From Beroe forskalii (taxonomy: Eukaryota > Ctenophora > Nuda > Beroida > Beroidae), in the NCBI GenBank assembly GCA_011033025.1, contig WFMF01000262.1:124001-188000 (forward strand): a stretch of 64,000 bases of DNA, read 5' to 3'. A program made the translations under genes and the position numbers. Below the pieces are notes generated by a model, which ran no database searches, was not told the origin of the DNA, and saw only the letters and a program-made list of their open reading frames with translations. Positions 35,000-46,600 of the stretch are shown piece after piece (within the stretch, counting starts at the first letter, position 1; each line of letters starts with the position of its first letter).

Positions 35000-37362
35000 A
35001 TGGCTGAAACAGCACAAAGGGACCCCCGGCTCAGATCAAACTGGGGCACAATAATCGAGCCTCCCTTCCCTCTGGGACACCCAGAAACTAGCGGGAGGGG
35101 CAGTGATTGAGATCAGTGAGAGACTTCACACGACAGAAACAAAGGTGAGTCAACCATCACTAAGATTTGCATTGTGAATTACAATCTCTCCACGTGATGG
35201 AATAATGACATCCCTGAACTCTTTTCCGTGACTAATGCCAGCCCCATAAACCCATAAACAATCTAGGAGACAATGTTATTTGGTATAAACAAATAAGTAA
35301 CAAATAATATTTACAGCAATTCTAAGTTATAAGAATGGTAACTTCTTAAACAGTGGCAACAGGAAAATCCCAGTCGATAGGTTCACATCTGCAGTAAGGT
35401 TCCTTCGTAGCTGATCTTCTGACTCCCAACTTTGTCTTCAGAGCCTTGACAGGTTTCATCAGGACTTTCTTGAGTGCCTTGGCGGTGACACAGTTGTTGT
35501 GGGTGGCAGATAATCTAGGGACGGGTTTCCCGGACCCAGCATACGTCCTGACTGGAGGACGGGCAGCCACATTGTACACCGTCCGGGGCATGTTCTGGAC
35601 TGATTTGAAGGGCACGGTGTCCGTAGAGATCTTCTTGGAGAGCGGCAGGTTGCCGGTAGACTTGGACTTCCTCTTCAGGACATGTGGAGGAGGAGGGCAG
35701 GGAGCAGGGAGCTTGATATCCGGAATGCAGGTGCAGAGGATGGGGGTCTGGAAGGTGCGGTGAGGCATGTAGTGGATCACGACGCTAGGCCTCACTTCTC
35801 CATCAGCTCGTCTGGGACAGGACATCAGCTCCTCTCTGACAGCTTCAGGAGCTCTGTTGGCAGAACAGCAGGAGGAGGTGGTTTGTCTTCTCTTTTCTGG
35901 GATGCTGGCGAGGCGGTGTTGAGAGTTGTGTGTCTGAGGGAGATCTGTGCAGGTTCGAAGGGAAGGTGTCCAGGGTGTAGGCAGGAGTTTGCTGGGTGTA
36001 GGGAGGAGTTTGCTGGGTTGGAGGTCCTGCACTTTGTAGGAAGATAGGAGTTGAGGGTAAGCATCCACGGTAGAGATCATAGTGAGAAGTGTGATAGAAA
36101 GTAGAAGATAGCAAATGGAACTGATGTGGCAATGGGTCCCATGGCGCTTATATACCACTTCATCGCGTCTCGTTATTGCTTGCAAGTGCCACACATTCCT
36201 CATTGAGGGTGATATGATCAGCTTCTGTCCAGCGCCTCTTGCTAATTATTGCTCGTCACGTGATAGGATGAGGCTGGCGGTGGGGCTCGTCATCGGATCA
36301 TGATACCCGCGATGGGGGATCATGTCTCGGATATGATGGTATTCGCAGACACCCTCATTGCTTGAGAGTCACATCACGCCTTACAATGAAATGTCACTGA
36401 AACTGTCTGAAGGATAAGCGACATGTACAAGACAGGTGACGATACATTTCCATTGGTCACAGGGAATCGTCTAGTAATGTTAAGAGCTACACCAAGTTCT
36501 CATGGGGATGAAAGTAAAGAATAGAAGGGAGATATTCGTACATCACCGGTACCGACAACAAGTTCCAGTCATCTGATCATGTGAGGAACTAACAAGACCT
36601 TACACTCCAAACAAGATCTGTCTGTCCAGACAAGAAGTACAGTTGCTCCAGCCGAAACAAATAACGTTCTCGAAATAGTCGAAAATTTAACTATTTAATA
36701 CAATATTTGTAGCCAGCGAAATATTAAATATTGCACTAATTAGTGTTAGCACAGCCCTGTCTATGCGAAATATGATAACATTATAACAATTCTATATTTC
36801 AGTCACGAGTAGCACACAAACAGCAGCCAGATCTACCGACTTCGGAAGGGAAACCCAAAGAGGAGGTAAGAATGATCGTACTCATTATAAACTCGTACGT
36901 TTCACAGTATCCCAGATAATCATATTTTGAGGAGTACGGGACAGGGTCCTATTAGACCCAGGAGAGAAGTGAAAGAGAGGATTTTTTTCTTCGTCAAAGA
37001 CATCTCACATAAAGACGAAAGATTAACCATACTATGAAGAATGGAAAGCACGGAGAATTGACAATATTGGTATTCCCAGTTTCCAGGATGAGTAGATAGT
37101 CACATACATCACACAGCACATTTCCCCCGGATTTTTCTGACATCGTTCCCCTCACGGCATTAAAACACATCACTGAGAATACGGTATTGCCGTTTCGTGA
37201 CGGCATTACATATCGCAGGTACAGGCGATTGTGGAGAGGTTGAGCGCTGTCACGAAACCTCCCCCGGAATCGAAACGAGTGGGAGCGATTGTGGACACCG
37301 GCATCCTCAACTCCTACGCGTGGAAGGGGTGGAAAACTTCCGATTCGCTTCATCAGGATTAG
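35000..37362 (+). CDS. Small unrecognised gene, 3 exons, exon 1 frameshifted
   Basis: Exons: 35000-35144 (donor G/GTGAGT), 36803-36865 (acceptor TTTCAG, donor GTAAGA) and 37219-37362 (acceptor CGCAG, stop TAG). All introns are phase 0 in one frame, and that frame reads sensibly (exon 3 ends WKGWKTSDSLHQD). However, the only ATG, at 35000, is in another frame and stops at 35108. Dropping a single base in the GGGAGGGG run at about 35095-35101 would connect the ATG frame to the downstream frame and give a basic, soluble protein of about 120 residues without signal peptide. Either the assembly has an indel there or the allele is broken. I do not recognise the family. It lies tail-to-tail with EFL1, about 295 bases apart. 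Confidence 0.6.
35346..36080 (-). CDS. Unrecognised intronless ORF inside intron of small gene
   Basis: The frame runs from ATG 36080 to stop at 35346, 244 residues. It can be extended upstream to ATG 36203 (285 residues), which would add a hydrophobic segment ICYLLLSITLLT followed by VDAYPQ, resembling a signal peptide with cleavage after VDA. A TATATAAG at 36147-36154 on this strand would favour the shorter start. The protein is proline- and basic-rich, with cysteines grouped as SCC, LCTC and YCRC, possibly a secreted disulphide protein. No family is recognised. It is antisense within the first intron of the gene at 35.0-37.4 kb. The length and composition make chance unlikely but not impossible. 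Confidence 0.5.
   Translation of the reverse strand: MISTVDAYPQLLSSYKVQDLQPSKLLPTPSKLLPTPWTPSLRTCTDLPQTHNSQHRLASIPEKRRQTTSSCCSANRAPEAVREELMSCPRRADGEVRPSVVIHYMPHRTFQTPILCTCIPDIKLPAPCPPPPHVLKRKSKSTGNLPLSKKISTDTVPFKSVQNMPRTVYNVAARPPVRTYAGSGKPVPRLSATHNNCVTAKALKKVLMKPVKALKTKLGVRRSATKEPYCRCEPIDWDFPVATV
36147..36154 (-). promoter_or_regulatory. TATA-like box for minus ORF
   Basis: TATATAAG on the minus strand, 67 bases before the ATG at 36080. A TCACGTGA lies further upstream at 36256-36263. The box overlaps the longer reading frame, so both cannot be right. Confidence 0.4.
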
Positions 37363-37656
37363 AAACACGCCGGTTGGAGAAGACAGGAAAATGATGAAGC
37401 TATGAATGGACATATTATAGTTGTTTTAACATATCACGCAGTAGATTAGTTGGAGATAGTTAGTGCTGTAGTAAAGCGATGTGTTCACTGTAGAATTCAT
37501 GGACTGGCGGTTTTCAGAGGATATAATAACGTGGACGGAATTCTGAACATGTTGTTACGATTCTGATTTGGGATCGAATCCATGAGTTTTGTCAAACATA
37601 AATATATGTATTTTCGAACGTATTTTACCCCATCGACAAATAAGAGAAGCTTTTCT

Positions 37657-40600
37657 TCATTTGTTTTTCTTCAAAGTCCGTTGCTTTTCTCCAGAAACGA
37701 CTATCTGTTCGTCTGTAGGCAGTCCTTTCCGTTTGCGGGCACTCATCATGTAGTCATGCGCCACGTTACCTGGTCGAAAATGAAACTTAAATGCAAAGTA
37801 TTCCAAATAGTTGAAACATGCTTACCTCGAAAAATACACCTTCACTTACGACCTTATTGATGCTTACAGGGACTGGAGGAAAGGCCCTAAGATCAGCAAT
37901 AAGGGGAGAAGTAGCTAGGACTTACGAGATAATGAATATTGGAGCATGAGCACCACGCTCACACAGCACAATCAGGACTCAACTGCGATGGGATATACCC
38001 GAGAGGGACTGGTATATAATGTAAAAGCATAGCTAGGGATATTGAAGTGCAATGTTGCATAATTGAGTATATTGTCAATATATCACTCTTTTACCTTTAG
38101 AAGTTTAGGAGTGTGTCCTGAACTCAACAATACAAACATAAATCAAATTATTAACAGTTCCCCGATAAAGAAAACGAAAATACGGAAAGGAGTATCAGCT
38201 TAAAAATAAGCGGGTGGTGTTGGGACTTTGAGCACCACATTTTAGTTTCAAATGCGTGGGCCAATTTAGATTGTTGACAAAGCTATGAACTGGACCCATT
38301 TAGTTTCAAAACCCCCTGAGTAATATTTCGCTTATATTATTAAGCTTATTATATTTTGCAATTTCTATTGACTTATTGAAGAAACCCTTGGAATTATTAA
38401 TCCTTTGTTTTTCAAGGGTTAGGCTCCAAAGAAATTGAGCTCAGACAATCGAAAATTATATTTTTCTCTTCGGACCGGTTCTAAGAGGCAAACACATTTT
38501 AATAATATTGGAATATTTGGCGACGCCCAGCTTTTGGGCTCACTTGTCGTTTGCTGTAGTTTTGTTTTGGATCTGACTTGGCTGCTATGCACAATGTGCG
38601 AATCTGAAGTGCTCAATCAGCTCCAATCATAAACATGTCACCCTTTTATACCATGGGAAATAGATTCTTATGTGCGCACTTGTCTGTAGGCCATTTTAGG
38701 AAACTGCAACTGTCCAAGTTACTATAATAATGTACCAAAGGTGTTTAGTTTCATCAGGGATTTGAGATTTTGATATGTCAATGTTACTACACAATTAGAA
38801 AACCGCCATAATTTTGAGAAAATTGGCTAAACATGTGCTTCGCAAGAAATTCGGAAAATTTAACGCAAATTGAAAAAGTGCGCGCGAAAATGATGCTTAA
38901 ATTTTCGTTTCGCGCGTGACAAAAACAAGGTTTGCAAATTGCGACCGTTCCACAATTTACACTGGTCGGGGTGTTAAAATCCCCTTGTACTGTGTGACAA
39001 GCAGCTAGGTACATTGCAGGAAATGTACAAGTACCTGAATCACCCAGTTCACCAAAGTGCGTTATCTCCTCTTCCGTGGTAGGAACCCAGAACGGGTCTT
39101 CTTGGAGGGTCTGAAAAGGTGGGGAATCAGGAATGTGGATGGCGGAACTAGATTTCTTTAGACGGTCAAATATACAATGTCAAAAAGGCGATGTAATTTC
39201 AATCAGCCCAAACACCTTAAACCATAAAACCATTACCTCCCAATGGCTGAAGACGAGTTGAGGCATAGCGAAGCCGGATGTTTTCTTCCTAATTTCCTCG
39301 GCAAATCCGAGGCTCTCAGCGACTGGGAGCACAGCAGCGATAACAAAGGTTCCGGAACCCTCCCTCAGCTCTTCACTCAGCACCCGACCTTGCCTCTTGG
39401 CTAACACGGCGTACACCCTGCCCAATACGTCCGCTGACGCCTGTACGTCGGAGATTTAGGGTTGATAAAGTATTCGGAAAAATATGCTAAGTTGATAATT
39501 ATGCCCATTATCATGTAATGACAGGCTCACAAGAGCACTGAAGTATTAGAGGCTGGTTGAAATGACACATTTCATTGAAAAAGAATATAAGTGGTCGGTG
39601 AATTTGTTCAGTAATATCCGAACATGGCTACGTAATACTGTGAATATCGATGGTAACTTGGATTTTAGAATGATGCTGTGATAATTTAAACAGTTCGTTA
39701 GTTGAGTAATACCTAATAATAAAGGCTCATGAGTCGAGCTACATGTCATCGTGACTACGATAATCACTGTTGCATGTAATTTACAAATTACAGACGTCTC
39801 ACAACGAATTACCAGAAAATAGATTGCTGTGATCTGATTTGAAATAGTGCGTTATTTTGAATTTGATATGATCGAAGTGAGGTTGGAATGTCTGGAGATT
39901 AAAAGGGCACTTGATCACGAGTCCCGTACTACAGTATTATGATAGTTATTTCTAGAATTCTCTTTTCAAAGTAAAACATAATATAATAGAGCATATATTT
40001 AGCTTATTAATTTATAACAATACGACGATCCATATGCCACATTTGGTGAAGTACATAGTATAGGCACTAATTATTGAACAAAGAAGCCTATAACAGAGCC
40101 TAAACAAGTAAGTTATGTTAAAACTCACGATAACACTACAATGTAGTTTTATTATTTCAATGAAGTAAAATGATGAAATAATGAAATCCCCACACCACAT
40201 ACAGGCTTGTCACAATACAATTCATACCTGTGTAGAATATAGATACGGTAGTCGGTACATAACCGATACAATGAACATTCCCATTTGTAAGGAAGTAGAA
40301 TCCTGAACTAACCTGTATTTCGCACTTGTACATAGCAATCATAATTAGGAATTAGAACTCTGAACTTACCTGTATTTCGCACTTGTACATAGCAATCATG
40401 AGTCTGCAGGGCTGCTTGAGGAAGGCTCGCCTGCACCCTTCCTTCACTGCTGACACGATCTGACCAGCAATGGGGGCTCCTGAGGATATGGAGGGAATGA
40501 GTTAGTGCGAGTGTTTATTGGCTTTAATCGTGTCTTATTCAGTGCTGCAACCTTTATTGGATTGGAGGTTGAAGAACTGGACTGTGAGTTACTGAGTTAG

Positions 40601-43600
40601 ATCATAAGAATACTAAGGACTGAAATGAGTTCACCTCGCTATCGATACGACTTTAAGAATTGTGGAAGTGAGTGTTATTTTTTATGGCTTCGTACGACTT
40701 GCTATAATATGATAAGTAGAGATATAGTGCACCCCTTTTCTGTCTTTATGATTGTGTGATGATTAGAGATATGGGTGCCCTCTTTACGACTGTGTTCTGT
40801 GTTATGACTTTGTGAGTAAAGATATCAGTGCCCTATCTAATTAAGAGTTTGTTATGAGTACAAACCACATCGTAGACACAACATTCGCACAGTTTACACA
40901 ACATTCGCATTGCTAACAGTAAACAAACAAGGCAGCACTTGGCGTGAAGTCATTAACGCACAACAAAAGCCCCATCGCCAGGCTGTTAATAACATGTGTA
41001 ATTTGTATCATGAGTGTGCGAGTTGAGGAAGGATTCGCAGCGTAATGACCCTCACAACTTCACAAGTGATAAACGAGTTTAAATTACTAATACAAAGTTC
41101 TAAAAAACTTGTTTCATACAGACATCTGGCACCGTACAAAATATACAAATAAATTAGCAAATTAGGTGCTGTCAAATCGTCATGTACAATGTACATATTT
41201 ATTACTTATGTCTTATAAACATTTTAATCAGAAATAGGACGAGTAGAGTGGTTACGAACATCTTCAATTGTAACAATTAAAACGTCGTGTTCTTGTGATA
41301 TTTCAATGAATATATCATTCATCATAGTCATACATTCTGAGAAGTTAATTAGTTTAGAACATACAACTGACACGCAACATATTCATATCACTACGCTCTT
41401 ATCTTAACTAAATCTATAAATAATTGAATTAAATTAATTTATTAGAAAATGCACTGAATATATAATACGACAATCTACTGTCTGCTATTATGTGAATTAC
41501 AATATACATTATACAATATACACAGCAATTGGCAATGTCAAGGCACGAGCACTGTACACAGTACACAGTGACGTAATGACGTATGTGAGCTAGTAGAGAG
41601 AGAGAGAGTTCCCGCTCAAACCCTATGCTTGTCAATACGTCACTGCATACCGACACTCTGTTGCTCAGTGACTCTGTGTCTTGACTTTGTCAATAGCTGG
41701 GGAAAATTCTGCCTTTCAGTTGGTCTTGATATGTTGGTAAATTAAATAAGAATAACGGTACTGATTTCAGTTTATCATTAATTAATGTTCCATCATCGTA
41801 TTCCTGTATATATAAGCTTTCTTTAATTTTGCGTTTAAACATTTTGCTTTCAAACGTTAGTATATCGCAGTTCTCAAACGTAATTTGGCAACTTGGACGC
41901 CGCCAAGTGTTTTCAACTTCGGTCATACCAGTTCCACTTGTCTTCATGTGTTCTTCAAACCGTGTTCGAAGAGCACGACAAGTCTCACCAATATACCGTC
42001 GCCCACAACTACAAGTGATCCTGTATACCAAATCATGTTTGAGGTGTTTTGGCTGTCTGTCTTTAAAACTGAACTTATGACATAATTTAGAATAACTGTT
42101 TAAATAAATTAACTGACATTTCCCTGGTAAATCCTTACTAATACATTGTTTGACTTTCGATGAAATGTCGCCAATGTATGGTAACTTAAAATACACCTTA
42201 AACTTTTCTGGCCCTTCGTGTACCAGCTTTTCTGTCGTGTTAACTTTATTAGTAATTTCCTTGTTGATAATACTATACGTAAAATTTCTACGCAAAATTA
42301 AAGAAAGCTTATATATACAGGAATACGATGATGGAACATTAATTAATGATAAACTGAAATCAGTACCGTTATTCTTATTTAATTTACCAACATATCAAGA
42401 CCAACTGAAAGGCAGAGATTTTCCCAGCTATTGACAAAGTCAAGACACAGAGTCACTGAGCAACAGAGTGTCGGTATGCAGTGACGTATTGACAAGCATA
42501 GGGTTTGAGCGGGAACTCTCTCTCTCTCTACTAGCTCACATACGTCATTACGTCACTGTGTACTGTGTACAGTGCTCGTGCCTTGACATTGCCAATTGCT
42601 GTGTATATTGTATAATGTATATTGTAATTCACATAATAGCAGACAGTAGATTGTCGTATTATATATTCAGTGCATTTTCTAATAAATTAATTTAATTCAA
42701 TTATTTATAGATTTAGTTAAGATAAGAGCGTAGTGATATGAATATGTTGCGTGTCAGTTGTATGTTCTAACCAATTAACTTCTCAGAATGTATGACTATG
42801 ATGAATGATATATTCATTGAAATATCACAAGAACACGACGTTTTAATTGTTACAATTGAAGATGTTCGTAACCACTCTACTCGTCCTATTTCTGATTAAA
42901 TTGACGAAGAAATCCCTATTCTACACACCATCTTATAAACATAAATATGGGCTTTTGTTATCCTGATATCTTATGCCAATCATTTACAGCAGTAATATCT
43001 CGTATTATTAATGATAGTATATCAGTCATACACACTAAAACATTGATGACCACTGATCGACATCAGTGATATCATACGAATAACAAAAGATAATGGAGTA
43101 GTATTCAAGTATTTGCTATTCAAATTCGATGATTTAATGCTGTTCAGCGACTATCAATGACAGATGAGTCCCTACACAACTTACTAGCATAGATATTATA
43201 CGCTTAAAGCATGGCTTGGGATGCGCTAATAAAAATTATTGCACGAGGGAAAGCCGAGTGCAAATAATTTGGGTTATCGTCACGAGGCGAAGCCGAGTGC
43301 GATAACCCCAGTTATTGCACGAGGCGAAGCCGAGTGCAATAACTGTAATTAGCGTATCCCAAGCCATGCTCTTAGTGTATTAGCCAATGTGAGGAAAACG
43401 ATATTAAAACTTATTTGCATGAGCATTTTAATTGCAAAATGCTCTATTATAAATTATTGCACTTTCGATGAAAACCTATTGTTCGTCAATTTGACTTATG
43501 AAAAGGTGAAAAGATGAATCACAGCTGCTATATGATAAAGTTGGTCACGTGACGCGCAGTGACAGCTACAAATCATGTTACCGTGTGTTACAAATAAGTC

Positions 43601-46600
43601 TAAAATTCATTACGATACGCCTTTTAAAATGAAACAATTTGTTAACTAAAGGATAAAAACAATGGAAATTATGATACAAATAAAAATTATGATACAAATA
43701 ATCACTGAAGGAGAAGGATGGTTTATGAAAAGAAATAATTGATAATTTAATGAGTTAAACAGGAGTATGTCTCAAAGAGCACTATTGTACGATTACAAAT
43801 GCAACAACAAAAACAATATCGATCAAAAAATCAATACAACAAAAACAATATTAACGAATAAGGGCATTGCGATATAATCTGCAGAGCATGCAAAAGAGGT
43901 AAATGGACTTTCTCGCCGTGTAAACAAGTAAGAAGAGCCAGAACGGCGAAACACAACAGAAACTGTGAATGAGAGAATGAGAAACCGTTTGCTGAAGGAT
44001 AGTGCTCCGAAACCAGTGGCACGTGCGCGCGCGCAACACGTGACCTTGATTTGGTATAGTAACAGTGGCACGTGCGAGTCACGTGGGACGGTAATTACAT
44101 GTTTAGAGAGATTCTCGCGGGAACGAAAACATTTGCATTTGATTTGGTATACATTTGCTAGTAAGAGTGTGTTGTTTGAAAGGAGTACAATACACTGAAA
44201 CTATGTGGTAGAGACAGTGAATGTATTTGATAGAGGATTATGCCAGCGTGTCTATCGCTCTATTTTTTATCCCTCCCGCCGGCTGAACCCTCACGCAATA
44301 ACCCGGACGAATCTATGTAAAACACATAGACACACGACTATCGGGTCCATTCTGGGATGCTTCCAGAGGGCGTTAGCCCGAGGGATGTATCCGATTTTGG
44401 CCCGAGCCCGTAGAGCGAGGGTCTAAACCAATATGGACCCGATCAGGCAAGTGTCTATATATTACAGAAAACGTCAGAGGTTCTATAATCATCATCCCAT
44501 AACTATTCAGAGCATAATTTTTAGGAGTGCAATAATAGAACTTATTTGCATGAGGCATTTTAATTGCAAAATGCTCTATTATAAGTATTGCACTTTCGAA
44601 CAACTTATTTGCATGAGCATTTTAATTGCAAAATGCACTATCATTAGTTATTGCACGATGAGCAGAAATGATGCAAAAACAAACAAGCAAATCGGTCATG
44701 CACTGTTACAAATTATTGCACGCTTATAAGTACCCTCAAAATTGGCTAATATTGATTAAGTAACTCAGTCCATGATTCACGTTAAAACATTTTCAATTAT
44801 GAATGATAAATATTTATAGTTTCTGGAGTAAGCATATAGAATAAAAGCTCAAGATGAAAACACTAATCTGCTAATTACCAAAGTTGAAAGTACCAATTAG
44901 ACAATTAGGCAATATCGCATCAATGTAATTTGCAAATTGCAACACAACCAATATGATACATCTATTCCACTGACCGACGTTATCAGAAGAGGAGTCTTTG
45001 ACATTGCTCTCTGTCCAGTCGTGTAGAACGTACGCTGTGGCCGCCATGGGTTCCTCGCACAGTGGACCACTGGGAGGGGAGGGATTAGTGACTATTGGGT
45101 TACATTTTAAGAAGATAGAGACTCAATCAGCGATCATTTTTGATAAAATATCACGATTATAACTGATATATTTCAAAAGTATCTCTAGAAAAAGGGTAGA
45201 AGAAGAAACCAAAAGGAAAGACAAAACTTTTAGAAACACAACTATTTGTTTTCTAGTTTTCTATAAGGTATACACCTTGAGGCAGCCAGGTCGAATCCCC
45301 TGATAACACTAGACTCGTAGTCCCACAGGCTGGTCAGGTCCAGATTCTCACTGTCACTCCCCGGCCAGATGAGAGGCCTGTCATACCTGCCAGGGTTGTT
45401 GCAGTGGAGACTGGGTATGACAGAAAATATGAAGAGTGCAGATGTGAGATGAAGAATAGGAATCACATAAACTGAATTGTACAATCTGAGCTAAATTGGT
45501 TTTAGGGAGCACCGATCAAATTCATAAAATCAATGTCCAACTTGCATAATTTACCGGGAAATGTTGTTGATAAGGATGTTAGGTCCTGTCTGATTTGGTC
45601 CGAAACAGATGATCTTCTCGATGCAGTTATCCACGTGAATTCCTTCCAGATACTCCTCTAACAATAGCTTGAACTCCTCTATTTTGAAATCTGCGAAATA
45701 TAGTATTTGATATTTAAAGTCCCCAACGCACCACGTCCAAACGGCGCGTAGTGCCACCGAGTGAGCAATCTATTAGCCAGCTGGCAATATTTAAACTTAT
45801 AACTTTGTAAGAATTTAAAACTTATTCGTCATACTGTTTGTGAGTTCACAAGACATGTCCTTATCCTAACTTCATGAAGCATCAATTTTCAGCAAAAATT
45901 CTGAAAGTCCTGGAAATAAAAAACCTGATACAATCGATCAGGCTTTTTGTTCCACAAAGCACTTACATCAATTTCCTATAAAAATAAGTTTCAAATAAAA
46001 ATAAAACTGAATTCGTATCATATCCAACTACCATCTACCAATCCCACTAATCAGTGTGTTCGTCTACTGGGGCTGGTGTGTGGTTGGTGGAACCGGCGAA
46101 TAGAGTAGAGTTCACCAGACACTTGAGAGCACTGGCGTTATCCATCATGAAGTTGACAAAGGACTCGGGCAGGGGGTACGCTTGGATGGTGAAAGAGAAG
46201 GCTCGGTTAGCTGTGTACGAGGTGTAGGACTTATCGAGGGTCAGGTCAGCCAGGTCTTCTGTGATGATAGCCTGCAATTGAAGTCCTTCATAAGACTCAT
46301 TTGATGGTATGACGTCATACCTCGCAATGTGGATCTCATACCAAAATTGAATCAGATCCGTTTATAACCTAGTTTTACCTCGTTGAGTTTGTCCAGTTTG
46401 GGAGGAGGAATAATGGTCTCCCTAAAGCTGACTAGAGGAGGGGAAACTCTGATATCTATCTTACTGAACCTGAGATAGGATTGTCAGCTATCTTATTATT
46501 TGTCTTCTAACTTTCCTAGTAAATTGTTAACTTAGTAAGTTATCAAAATTATGGAGTGCCTTAGAAATGATTCAACAAAGCAAGGCTATTACTTCACTCA

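Larger units (their letters stand above)
43409..44660 (+). repeat. Dispersed ~58-bp repeat with octamer ATTTGCAT
   Basis: Three copies begin at about 43409, 44540 and 44603. Each has ATTTGCATGAG, then a GCATTTTAATTGCAAAATGC hairpin, then CTATTAT and TTGCACTTTCGA. The octamer ATTTGCAT matches POU-factor sites, although in a repeat this may be incidental. Confidence 0.75.

Noticed and set aside
36994-37413. 139-residue minus-strand ORF
   Set aside because: It is the shadow of the plus-strand exon 37219-37362. No family features.
37870-37900. Terminal exon of the small gene beginning at the acceptor TTACAG near 37870
   Set aside because: It gives only a few codons before a stop. The exon at 37219 keeps the frame and extends the protein better, and 37870 would lie past the EFL1 terminal exon.
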